A stretch of DNA of 64,000 bases from SIG603 sp964370635 (GTDB lineage Bacteria > Bacillota > Clostridia > Oscillospirales > Acutalibacteraceae). Shown here piece by piece: positions 51,262 to 58,609 of this stretch. Under the pieces are notes generated by a model that was not told where the DNA came from, did no database searches, and worked only from the letters and a program-made list of their open reading frames with translations. The stretch's first letter is position 1; each line of letters begins with the position of its first letter. Made by a program: the position numbers and the translations under genes. The stretch lies in assembly GCA_964370635.1 (NCBI GenBank), contig CAYJJU010000001.1, positions 124,001 to 188,000 of the forward strand. Direction: 5' to 3'.

Positions 51262-51827
51262 GAAATTTCCTCCCCGTCCACGGAATAAAATTCCACATTA
51301 TCAAATGTCTTCAGCTCAATTTTATCCTTGTTAAAATTTTTAGCAAGCATTCCTTTTATGGCCACCACGTGGCTTTCTACATTAGAGCCATAGACAATTA
51401 TTTTTTCTCCCTCTTTTTCTAGTATCAAATCGTATAAATGCTCATCTGCAATGTCTTTTGGATTTTCGTGCGTGAAAACCGACTGTGCCTCAAGGTCGTT
51501 TTCACTGCAGTAGTCCATAACCTTTGACGCAACTTCCTCCATTCCTGCCCTCACCTTAAAATCACTCTGCTTATTTTCTGATTTTGAAGAAAAGTACACA
51601 TAAAACGTGCGGTGTTTTTTTAGTGCAACTATAAAAAGTATGGTAGACAGCGCACTTCCTATCACAGCCTCCGCAACTGCGACATCGGGTGCATGATAAA
51701 TCAAATAGCAAAACGCCGCCAAGAGCGAAAGCGCCGAGAGCGCAACTATTATTCTCTTCAAATTCCTGCTTGAAACTATGTAAATCGCCGTCACTATCAT
51801 TAGTATAAAAATCAATTTATCAATCAT
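51258..51827 (-). CDS. MbhD-like (DUF4040) subunit with soluble C-terminal domain
   Basis: Residues 1-70 are three helices of the MbhD/DUF4040 type (IVALSALSLLAAFCYLIYHAPDVAVAEAVIGSALSTILFIVALKK), the unit that forms part of MrpA elsewhere. The remaining 115 or so residues are soluble and unusual for this subunit (EEVASKVMDYCSENDLEAQSVF..., EKIIVYGSNVESHVVAIKGMLAKNF). They look like a small alpha/beta domain of unknown role. It overlaps mrpG by 8 nt and mrpB by 4 nt. Confidence 0.85.
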   Translation of the reverse strand: MIDKLIFILMIVTAIYIVSSRNLKRIIVALSALSLLAAFCYLIYHAPDVAVAEAVIGSALSTILFIVALKKHRTFYVYFSSKSENKQSDFKVRAGMEEVASKVMDYCSENDLEAQSVFTHENPKDIADEHLYDLILEKEGEKIIVYGSNVESHVVAIKGMLAKNFNKDKIELKTFDNVEFYSVDGEEIS

Positions 51828-52128
51828 CTTCCTCTTTCTCCTTTTCCTTTATTTTATAGCCTGAAAAGAAAGCCGACGAGGCAATTGACGAGGAAACTAT
51901 GGGATTTATTACGAGTATTAGCCCCAAAATTAAAAGTACCTTAAAAGAGAACACATTGACACCGCTTACCAGCATTATACCAAGTAAGATAGTTACAAGC
52001 CCTATTGTATCTATGTCTGCCGCCGCCAATAGTCTGGAATAGAAATTTTCAAACCTATATATCCCCAGTAGGCCGATAAATATGAAAATCAAACCTAAGC
52101 TTATCAGCACAAAACCGACAATCAGCAT
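51820..52128 (-). CDS. mrpG: Mrp antiporter subunit G
   Basis: Three-helix MnhG/MrpG subunit: GFVLISLGLIFIFIGLLGIYRFENFYSRLLAAADIDTIGLVTILLGIML carries the family RxxxFYxRLxAA pattern, and the last helix is VLLILGLILVINPIVSS. A charged tail (KIKEKEKEEDD) ends it. 102 aa is normal. Confidence 0.92.
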   Translation of the reverse strand: MLIVGFVLISLGLIFIFIGLLGIYRFENFYSRLLAAADIDTIGLVTILLGIMLVSGVNVFSFKVLLILGLILVINPIVSSSIASSAFFSGYKIKEKEKEEDD

Positions 52129-52141
52129 AAATCTTCCCCCT

Positions 52142-52393
52142 TTATTTATTTTTGCGCAAAAACCTCGAAACAGAAGTCGTGCCGACGAAACCTAAAATCG
52201 CTATTACTAAAGCGATATCAAGGTAAAACGACTGTCCGTGAATGAATGAGTATAATATGATTATCACAATAATTTTACTGCAAAGCAGGGAAGAACCTAA
52301 AAGCCTATCCCACAAAGACGGGCCTATGACTATCCTCACAGTGCTTATAAAACTTGCAATAATCAGTGCTATTGTTACAAATTGTAAAAACAT
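52142..52393 (-). CDS. mrpF: Mrp antiporter subunit F
   Basis: Small MnhF/MrpF subunit: FVTIALIIASFISTVRIVIGPSLWDRLLGSSLLCSKIIVIIILYSF with the family RxxxGPSxxDR pattern and a third helix LDIALVIAILGFVGTTSVSRFL. 83 aa from the ATG at 52393, preceded by GGGGGG; a start 12 nt upstream is possible. Confidence 0.92.
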   Translation of the reverse strand: MFLQFVTIALIIASFISTVRIVIGPSLWDRLLGSSLLCSKIIVIIILYSFIHGQSFYLDIALVIAILGFVGTTSVSRFLRKNK

Positions 52394-52417
52394 TTTGCCC
52401 CCCATTTATAAAAAATC

Positions 52418-52909
52418 TTATTCATCTTTTTTAAGTGCATATTCAAGCTCAAGTAAATGCGGCTCAAACACGGCGGCAGGGTTTTCCTCCTCACAGTGAA
52501 GCGAGAGCACTGTAAGCTTTCCATTTATGTTGTCCACCGTAATAGTGCCGGGTGTCAGCGTGATTGACGACGCTATAATATTGTGTATGCTCACATTTTT
52601 AATCCGCTTGTCTATACTGCATTTAACAAAGCCCGGATTGATTTTTCCTGTAATTATGCTATACGTTGCGCTGATTCCCGATGCGTAAATTTTAACGAGT
52701 AAAAAAGCTATGTATTTTACAAATTTAAGCACAGGCAAGTAAAACACCTTTACATAGCTAAAACCAAGTAAATAGGAGCTTAAGCAGATGCTAAAGCCGA
52801 CGACAACAACCCCAGTAATAAGATTAAATAGGCTAAATCCGTCGTTCATGACTATCCAAATTACTAAAAAAAGCAGTGGAATACTGCATTTTCCAAGCTT
52901 ATTTTGCAT
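52418..52909 (-). CDS. mrpE: Mrp antiporter subunit E
   Basis: MnhE/MrpE subunit: two hydrophobic N-terminal regions, then the soluble domain with INPGFVKCSIDKRIKNVSIHNIIASSITLTPGTITVDNINGKLTVLSLHCE, the family signature. 163 aa is typical. First gene of the operon E-F-G-MbhD-B-lipoprotein-C-D, with AAAGGAGGGG before its ATG and a promoter at 52951-52979. Confidence 0.93.
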   Translation of the reverse strand: MQNKLGKCSIPLLFLVIWIVMNDGFSLFNLITGVVVVGFSICLSSYLLGFSYVKVFYLPVLKFVKYIAFLLVKIYASGISATYSIITGKINPGFVKCSIDKRIKNVSIHNIIASSITLTPGTITVDNINGKLTVLSLHCEEENPAAVFEPHLLELEYALKKDE

Positions 52910-52950
52910 AACTACCCCTCCTTTTACCGATACTTTAATTTCTTTAACTC

Positions 52951-52979
52951 ATTATATCAAAAAAATTGCATAATTACAA
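52951..52979 (-). promoter_or_regulatory. Promoter of the Mrp operon
   Basis: Minus strand TTGTAA, 17-nt spacer, TATAAT, about 41 nt before the mrpE ATG. Confidence 0.65.
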
Positions 52980-53035
52980 TAAAAATTTACATCTATTTCA
53001 ATAATTTTTATGGATATTTTTAGAAGTAATAACAC

Positions 53036-53065
53036 TTGAAAACTAAATACTTTCTTTGATATAAT
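53036..53065 (+). promoter_or_regulatory. Promoter of the DHFR-like gene
   Basis: TTGAAA, 18-nt spacer, TATAAT, 28 nt before the ATG. Confidence 0.65.
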
Positions 53066-53093
53066 TAAGCAAAATAAAATATTTGGAGGAATT

Positions 53094-53627
53094 ATGAAAA
53101 AAGTAGTAGCATACATTGCGACGAGTGTAGACGGTTATGTTGCAGACAAAAACGGTGGTGTAGGCTGGCTTTCGGGAGACGGAAGCGACAGCGAAAACTT
53201 TGGTAGCTATCCCGAATTTATTGAAACTGTAGACACAGTTATTTTGGGATATAAGACTTATCATCATATTGTAAGCGAGCTTTCGCCCGAAAATTGGCCG
53301 TATGAAGGCAAAACAAGCTATGTCCTAAGCCACAAAAAATTAGAGAATACCGGTGGCATTAATTTTACCGATGAAGAACTTACTAGCCTCATTTCCAGGC
53401 TGAAATTAGAAGAGGGTAAAAATATTTGGATATGCGGTGGAGCAAATATTATAAAACAGCTTCACGAAAAAAACTTGATTGACACCTACTGCCTAAGCGT
53501 CATCCCTACTATTTTAGGCTCAGGCACGGCACTGTTTAAAGAGGGCGAGAAAGAAGTAAAGCTTAAACTAATATCCACGACTAGCTATAATGGAATTGTA
53601 GATTTAGTCTACGAAAAAAGGGAATAA
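53094..53627 (+). CDS. Dihydrofolate reductase-like (RibD C-terminal) protein
   Basis: 177-aa DHFR-fold reductase of the RibD C-terminal family (YwjB/YyaP-like). Motifs: VVAYIATSVDGYVADKNGGVGWL, VILGYKTYHHIV, YVLSHK, NIWICGGANIIKQLHEKNLIDTYCLSVIPTILGSGTALF. NADPH-dependent reduction is likely, but the substrate is unknown; it lacks the context of a folate or riboflavin operon. TTGGAGGAATT precedes the ATG. It stands alone with its own promoter and terminator. Confidence 0.9.
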   Translation: MKKVVAYIATSVDGYVADKNGGVGWLSGDGSDSENFGSYPEFIETVDTVILGYKTYHHIVSELSPENWPYEGKTSYVLSHKKLENTGGINFTDEELTSLISRLKLEEGKNIWICGGANIIKQLHEKNLIDTYCLSVIPTILGSGTALFKEGEKEVKLKLISTTSYNGIVDLVYEKRE

Positions 53628-53632
53628 AAAAC

Positions 53633-53663
53633 GGCTGTGGCACAATCGAAATGCGCCACAGCC
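53633..53663. terminator. Bidirectional terminator
   Basis: GGCTGTGGC and GCCACAGCC arms around a 13-nt loop, with A-rich and T-rich flanks; between convergent DHFR-like and His/Cys-rich genes. Confidence 0.85.
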
Positions 53664-53670
53664 TTATTCT

Positions 53671-54192
53671 TTAAAATAACTCTATACACTTTTGGGTGGG
53701 TGCAATGCTTCCGCATTCCATAGTTGGGGTGTCGCCTAAAAATCCTTCTTTTCCTTTGACTTCGTTTACTGTTTGCTTGAAATATTCGTAAATATCGGAG
53801 TCTGTGTACTCGGAATATGCGTATCCCTTAAGCGGTATATCGTAGTCTATTGTGATTAATCCTAAATCTTCTAGCTTTATAAGTTTTTTGCCCACATTTT
53901 TCACGTCTTTCATGCTATCTTTAATGTCAATGATAAAGACAGGAGAAAGTGCTGTGTTTTGAAAACTGTGCTCCTTACTGCTTTTTAGGATAAACCTTGC
54001 AACCGGCAAAAATTTATACTCTAAAAGGTGTTTTAGAAAATGAAGTTCGGTTTCAGTTATTACCTCAATATTTTCTTTCTTGTGTTTGCCACAGCATTTA
54101 TAGTGAGCTGTGTGCGAGTGACATGCGTGATGCTCGTGATTATGCGAGTGTCCGCCACAGCCGCAGCCGTGTGAATGATTATGTTCTGACAT
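53671..54192 (-). CDS. His/Cys-rich N-terminal protein with helical domain, possible metal binder
   Basis: 173-aa protein. The first 37 residues hold 12 His and 5 Cys (SEHNHSHGCGCGGHSHNHEHH, ACHSHTAHYKCCGKH), a likely metal-binding tail. From about 45 there is a helical, winged-helix-like region (TETELHFLKHLLEYKFLPVARFIL ... KLIKLEDLGLITIDYDIPLKGYAYSEY), then a helix YEYFKQTVNEVKG and an end with TPTMECGSIAPTQKCIELF. I do not recognise the family. Nickel, zinc or copper handling or sensing is inferred from composition only. GGAGCATTAAA precedes the ATG and is part of a pairing element in a 288-nt leader. Confidence 0.75.
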   Translation of the reverse strand: MSEHNHSHGCGCGGHSHNHEHHACHSHTAHYKCCGKHKKENIEVITETELHFLKHLLEYKFLPVARFILKSSKEHSFQNTALSPVFIIDIKDSMKDVKNVGKKLIKLEDLGLITIDYDIPLKGYAYSEYTDSDIYEYFKQTVNEVKGKEGFLGDTPTMECGSIAPTQKCIELF

Positions 54193-54480
54193 TTTAATGC
54201 TCCATTCCGCCGCTTCGCATCGGCATAAAATTTAATCAAAGATAGGGCTCTTACCATGCGAAGCACAAGGAATGATAAGAGCATTAATCGCACATCGCAC
54301 GTTCGGTGAAACCGAAACTGTGCGGTGCATATAAATTAAGTTAGTTTGAACCTGTTTCAAACTATTTCCTACTTTCTAATTACTGATTGTTTTTACTATC
54401 AATTCAAAATATACTAACCCAGACAAAAAAATAGAACTGCTTGCCCTACAGGCACTACCACAAACAAAGTTAGTATCATC
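54193..54480 (-). promoter_or_regulatory. Long structured leader of the His/Cys-rich gene, candidate RNA switch
   Basis: This covers most of the 478-base gap to the next gene. Stem A: 54194-54202 (containing the Shine-Dalgarno) with 54279-54287, 9 bp perfect. Stem B: 54212-54220 with 54256-54264, 9 bp perfect, nested in A. Stem C: 54247-54257 with 54272-54282, 10 of 11; C shares bases with both A and B, so A+B and C exclude each other. Upstream are stem D (54290-54307 with 54311-54328), an AGTTTGAA/TTCAAACT hairpin near 54340, and an ATACTAAC/GTTAGTAT pair enclosing about 50 nt. I match it to no riboswitch class. Confidence 0.6.
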
Positions 54481-54486
54481 TAACAA

Positions 54487-54515
54487 ATTTTACTATAAAG
54501 TCGGCTAAATGTCAA
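54487..54515 (-). promoter_or_regulatory. Sigma-A promoter of the His/Cys-rich gene
   Basis: Minus strand TTGACA, 17-nt spacer, TAAAAT; predicts a start near 54480 and a leader of about 288 nt. Confidence 0.75.
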
Positions 54516-54555
54516 GTCAGCCGAGCTTTAGAAAATTACATTTAAAATATAGATA

Positions 54556-54584
54556 TTGAAAGTATATAAACTTTGCTGTATAAT
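54556..54584 (+). promoter_or_regulatory. Sigma-A promoter of the two-component operon
   Basis: TTGAAA, 17-nt spacer, TATAAT. The leader carries a small CTGG/CCAG hairpin (54642-54657) just before the ribosome site. Confidence 0.75.
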
Positions 54585-54670
54585 TATATCTAAACAATTT
54601 AAATTTAAGATTTAATAATTGTGTTTTAATAAATTTTATGCTGGCACAATCGCCAGAATGGAGTATTTAG

Positions 54671-56680
54671 ATGAAAATTAAAAATTTCCCAATATACACA
54701 GCGCTGATTTTTGTTGTAAGTGTTTCATTTTGGCTTTTTTATGCCGAGCATTTTCACAAAGACAATATCGCAAATTACTCTGTCGCCACCTCACAAAATG
54801 CCGTTTGGAATTTAAGCGAATATGATTTTTCAAGCAGTGTAACTTTCCTTAGTGGCGATGTAGAACACATAAGTGGAAAAATTCTTACGCCCGAAGAATT
54901 TTATCAAAACGAAAATTTAATAGAGCTTTCAAACCCTATAGACCATGAAACCGGAAGAACTGCAAGGCTTAAACTCATTTTGCCCAAAAACAGCAGTCTC
55001 TCTATTTGTCTGAGCGGAGACTATGCGAGGGCCGTCTATTTAAATGGAGAGTTTAAAGGCAGTGTTGGCACTGTATCGGAAAATATCGAAGGTTTTTCAC
55101 CAGGCTACGGTATCTTGACAATACCCGTTACTACCTCCCAAAGCGGCGAAGTCGAGCTAATTATACAAGGCGGCAACTTTGTACACCGTGAGGGTTCAAG
55201 TTATAGCAATATATACGTATCAAACCCTAATCTTTTAAATTGGTATAATAATTATGATTTATTCATGGAGGTTTTAACAGGCGGAATGCTATTTTGCTTT
55301 TTCCTCTTGTTTTTCGCATTAATATTTATAACCAAGAATTATTTGATAAACTTTTATTTTTCACTTTTAAGCCTATTGTGGGCGGTAAGGCTAGGTGTTA
55401 CCGGTTCTAAATTTCTTTACACCCTATTCCCCAATTTATCTTGGAATGTAGCATTTAGGCTTGAATATATTACCCTTGCACTTACTATAGCCTTTATAAT
55501 AAGAATTATACTGCTTCATCTGCCTAATCTAAGCGCATTACAGGGCTTGCGCTTTTTATGCTATCCGCTTTATGCGCTTAGCGCCGCGTATTTATTCTTA
55601 GACAGTTATATAATCTCTTACACCTCCCCCATACTCACCGTTTTCTTTATTGTAATAATAATTTATATTTCTATAATTGTAATAGTGTCTTTGATATCAA
55701 ACAAAGGTAAAAATTCTTATAACTTATCGGAAAAAATATTTTTGTTTGCCCTTATGATTTTATGTATTTGTGGCATTAACGACGCACTGTATTTTAACAA
55801 CATTTATTTGCTTTCCACCACTATGACAGAAACTGCCGTGCTCATGTTTGCGTTTTTTGAGGCAATAGTCATCTTCTATTTAAATATGGAGTATATAAAC
55901 AAAATTGACGAACTTAAGCGGCAAGAGGAAATACGTGCCATGGAACTTGAGCATTATTTGAACTTAAAATCTCATTTTCTTGGCATAGTTGCACACGAAA
56001 TTAAGACGCCGTTATCCATCATTATCGGCTCTGCAGGGGACAGCCTTGACATAATTAACGAGGACATTGATTATCGTGATGAAAATTTAGAATGCATAAA
56101 AAATAATCAGCACTTGATTACTCAAACAGTAATGAATTTAAACGAAACTGTTTTTGATTTGCTGGACAGCACGGCACTTGAAACTGGAAGGCTTAGCCTT
56201 AATCTTCACAAAACAAGCCTTAAAGACTTAATTGTCTGCGTGAGCGAACAGTACTCTCAACAGATGCAAAAAAGCGGAAACACTCTCAAATTAGACCTTG
56301 AAAACCCTTGTGATTTAATTTATGCCGACAGCAAACGGATTAAGCAGGTAGTGCTAAATCTATTGTCAAACACCTGCAAACACGCTCCAAATTCGACCGT
56401 GTGCATTAAACTTTGGGCGGACGGCAAATCTCAGCATATCTTGATATCCGACACGGGTAATGGAATATCACGTGATATCTTAAATGTAATAAACGAAAAA
56501 TATTCAGGCAAAAACCTATACAAATACAGCGGTGGAATAGGGCTTTACATTTGCTCTCAAATCATCTCTTCCCACAAAGGGGAGCTCACGATAGAGTCAG
56601 AAGAAGGACAGGGAACTAGTGTAAGCTTTAGCCTGCCTATAAACCCAGAATTATTGGAGGAAACTTACAACAATGGATAA
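54671..56680 (+). CDS. Sensor histidine kinase, 7TMR-DISM-type sensor
   Basis: Membrane sensor kinase of 669 aa. An N-terminal helix and a beta-rich extracytoplasmic domain (about 30-190, LNGEFKGSVGTVSENIEGFSPGYGIL) precede roughly seven transmembrane helices (about 200-410), the 7TMR-DISM plan. Then HisKA with phospho-acceptor His442 (GIVAHEIKTPLS) and HATPase with the N box KQVVLNLLSNTCKHA, G1 ISDTGNGIS and G2 GGIGLYICSQII. The ligand is unknown; relatives sense carbohydrates or small molecules. It overlaps the response regulator by 8 nt. Confidence 0.93.
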   Translation: MKIKNFPIYTALIFVVSVSFWLFYAEHFHKDNIANYSVATSQNAVWNLSEYDFSSSVTFLSGDVEHISGKILTPEEFYQNENLIELSNPIDHETGRTARLKLILPKNSSLSICLSGDYARAVYLNGEFKGSVGTVSENIEGFSPGYGILTIPVTTSQSGEVELIIQGGNFVHREGSSYSNIYVSNPNLLNWYNNYDLFMEVLTGGMLFCFFLLFFALIFITKNYLINFYFSLLSLLWAVRLGVTGSKFLYTLFPNLSWNVAFRLEYITLALTIAFIIRIILLHLPNLSALQGLRFLCYPLYALSAAYLFLDSYIISYTSPILTVFFIVIIIYISIIVIVSLISNKGKNSYNLSEKIFLFALMILCICGINDALYFNNIYLLSTTMTETAVLMFAFFEAIVIFYLNMEYINKIDELKRQEEIRAMELEHYLNLKSHFLGIVAHEIKTPLSIIIGSAGDSLDIINEDIDYRDENLECIKNNQHLITQTVMNLNETVFDLLDSTALETGRLSLNLHKTSLKDLIVCVSEQYSQQMQKSGNTLKLDLENPCDLIYADSKRIKQVVLNLLSNTCKHAPNSTVCIKLWADGKSQHILISDTGNGISRDILNVINEKYSGKNLYKYSGGIGLYICSQIISSHKGELTIESEEGQGTSVSFSLPINPELLEETYNNG

Positions 56681-57356
56681 TACTGCAACTATACTTATAG
56701 TAGAAGATAATCAAAGCATATTAGAGCTTAACTCTAAAAAACTTTTAAGGCACGGATTTAATGTTTTGCCTGCAAAAAACCTTTCTCAGGCAAGAAAGTT
56801 TTTATCTAGCAATAACATAGATTTAATCGTGCTTGATGTCATGTTGCCGGACGGAAACGGCTTTGACTTTTGCAAAGAAGTTAAGGCTAAAAATGAGATT
56901 TTAGTTTTATTTTTGACAGGCAAAACTCAGATAAAAGATAAAATCACAGGACTTGACGGCGGTGGAGATTACTACCTTACTAAGCCCTATGATTTTGATG
57001 AATTTGTTTCAGTTGTGAAAAGCATGCTTAGAAGAAAAATAAGCGATGAAATAAAAGTAGGTGATCTTACACTTAATTTATCAAGCAGAATTGCTACTTT
57101 TAAGGGCATTGATTTACACCTTGCCCCAAAAGAATTTGCACTGCTTAATGTCTTATCAAGAAATTTAAGCACGCCGCTGTCTGCAGATGAATTATGCCAA
57201 AAATGCTGGAATTACTCCGACACAAGCAACACGAGCAGTATGCTTTGGACTCATCTTTCAAGGCTTAGAAAAAAGATAGAGGTACACGAGGGCATTTATA
57301 TTTCAAACATACGAAATAAAGGTTATGTTTTGGAGATTAAGAGTTTGTCAAAATAA
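56673..57356 (+). CDS. OmpR-family response regulator
   Basis: 227 aa: a receiver domain with the acidic pair E11/D12, phospho-acceptor Asp55 (LIVLDVMLPDGNGFDF), Thr in LFLTGKTQ and Lys in YYLTKPYDF; then a winged-helix DNA-binding domain (FKGIDLHLAPKEFALLNVLSRN, LWTHLSRLRKKIE, ISNIRNKGYVLEI). It is the partner of the overlapping histidine kinase. Targets are unknown; the adjacent subtilase and giant secreted protein genes are candidates by position only. Confidence 0.95.
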   Translation: MDNTATILIVEDNQSILELNSKKLLRHGFNVLPAKNLSQARKFLSSNNIDLIVLDVMLPDGNGFDFCKEVKAKNEILVLFLTGKTQIKDKITGLDGGGDYYLTKPYDFDEFVSVVKSMLRRKISDEIKVGDLTLNLSSRIATFKGIDLHLAPKEFALLNVLSRNLSTPLSADELCQKCWNYSDTSNTSSMLWTHLSRLRKKIEVHEGIYISNIRNKGYVLEIKSLSK

Positions 57357-57374
57357 AGCAAAGTTAATCTAAGC

Positions 57375-58244
57375 CTAAGGCTCAACTAAAAATTGCCTAC
57401 ATATCCCATAGCCACTTTTGATGTCATATCCCGTATCTTCTATGTCGAGTGCGTTTTCTATAAGCAAATCTGTCACTTCTTTTGCGCTTAACTGCGCATT
57501 TTGCTTTATCGCACTTGCCGCCGCTGCGCTTATATACGGCACGGCATACGATGTGCCGCTTGCATAAAGTTTATCACCATTTGGCATGGCCACATAATAT
57601 CCCTCACCGTAACCCATAAGGCTTACGGTGTTGTTTTTTTGTGAAAAGCTTGATACTTCGTTTGAAAGATTTACCGAGCCTACCCCTATTACCTCTTCAA
57701 ACGCCGCAGGGTAGTAAAGCTCCTTTGGATATAAATCTCCCGTATTTCCAACTGCAGACACTATTACCACGCCTTTTTCATAAGCATACTCTATCGCCTT
57801 GTAAAGCTCCTTACTGTATTCCTGCGTGCCAAGGCTCATGTTTATTACCCTGCAGTTAAAAACATCCACGGCATCATAAACAGCCTTTGCCAAAAGCTCC
57901 TTATCTACCGTTATAAACTCGCCCTCGACTTCGTCTTGTATTACCAAGGGCACTATGTTTATATCCTCTATAAGCGCATTATTGTCGGTGACACTTGAGC
58001 CTAAAAGTATACCGGCTATAGACGTCCCGTGCCCTATGTTATCATTAGTATCCGCAGAATTTTTCACATAATTGTATCCACTTAAAATATGTTCATCTTC
58101 AATCACGCTTAACGAAACACCCGTGTCTATTAGCGCAATTCTAACTTCACCGTCTTCAAGCGGCACTTCGCTAAGCCCTACATCATCACATGCTGTAAGC
58201 GCACAAAACATTATTATAAGCATTACGGCTAATTTAATCTTCAT
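57375..58244 (-). CDS. Subtilisin-like (S8) protease lipoprotein
   Basis: Secreted serine protease anchored as a lipoprotein: signal peptide ending CALTAC with Cys19 at the lipidation site. The catalytic triad is intact: Asp40 (ALIDTGV), His72 (GHGTSIAGILLGS) and Ser232 (SGTSYAVPYISAAAA), plus the oxyanion Asn in VVIVSAVGNTGDLYP. No propeptide is evident; the catalytic domain begins right after the signal. 289 aa from the ATG at 58244 (GAGGTG upstream). It may process surface proteins such as the large neighbour. Confidence 0.93.
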   Translation of the reverse strand: MKIKLAVMLIIMFCALTACDDVGLSEVPLEDGEVRIALIDTGVSLSVIEDEHILSGYNYVKNSADTNDNIGHGTSIAGILLGSSVTDNNALIEDINIVPLVIQDEVEGEFITVDKELLAKAVYDAVDVFNCRVINMSLGTQEYSKELYKAIEYAYEKGVVIVSAVGNTGDLYPKELYYPAAFEEVIGVGSVNLSNEVSSFSQKNNTVSLMGYGEGYYVAMPNGDKLYASGTSYAVPYISAAAASAIKQNAQLSAKEVTDLLIENALDIEDTGYDIKSGYGICRQFLVEP

Positions 58245-58304
58245 CTCACACCTCAAAATTATATACTCTATTTTATCAAAACAAGGGCATAATTACAAGC
58301 ATGC

Positions 58305-58571
58305 AAATCCGCCGTGAACGAAAATTCACGGCGGATTTCAGCGTGTCAAAAAAGTCCTACTTTTTTGCACACGCTGTCGGACTGTCCAAAAATCTGCAAG
58401 GCAAGGAACAAATGCCATAAAATGACCGAGTAATACGAGGGTATACGAGGGAAATTTTAGGGTGTTTGTGACGCAGGAAGCAAAAAACGAGCCAAACTGG
58501 CTCATTTTTTGCGGTTGTGGGTTTTTCGACAGTCTGAAATCCGCCGTGAACGAAAAATTCACAGCGGATTT
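58305..58571. repeat. Hairpin element, copy C, flanked by a duplicated terminator-like hairpin
   Basis: The core is 58339-58536, starting CAGCGTGTCAAAAAA and ending TTTTTCGACAGTCTG, the same ends as copies A and B but with a different inside. Its left part is a 17-bp hairpin (58339-58376); GGACTGTCCAAAAA at 58379 can also pair with the right end. On both sides stands the same palindrome: AAATCCGCCGTGAA and TTCACGGCGGATTT arms at 58305-58338, and a one-mismatch copy at 58537-58571. The right copy is also a plausible terminator for the 58610 gene. Confidence 0.75.
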
Positions 58572-58609
58572 CTGCGCACTTTACGCACTGTAATATCTAA
58601 TACACAAAA

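Noticed and set aside
54193..54480. Known riboswitch classes (NiCo, yybP-ykoY, fluoride, preQ1, T-box)
   Set aside because: I looked for their conserved core motifs in the leader and did not find a convincing match by eye; a covariance search is needed for a firm answer.
58338..58562. 74-codon minus-strand frame
   Set aside because: It spans repeat copy C and its hairpins, with no family match; the sequence is better explained as the element.
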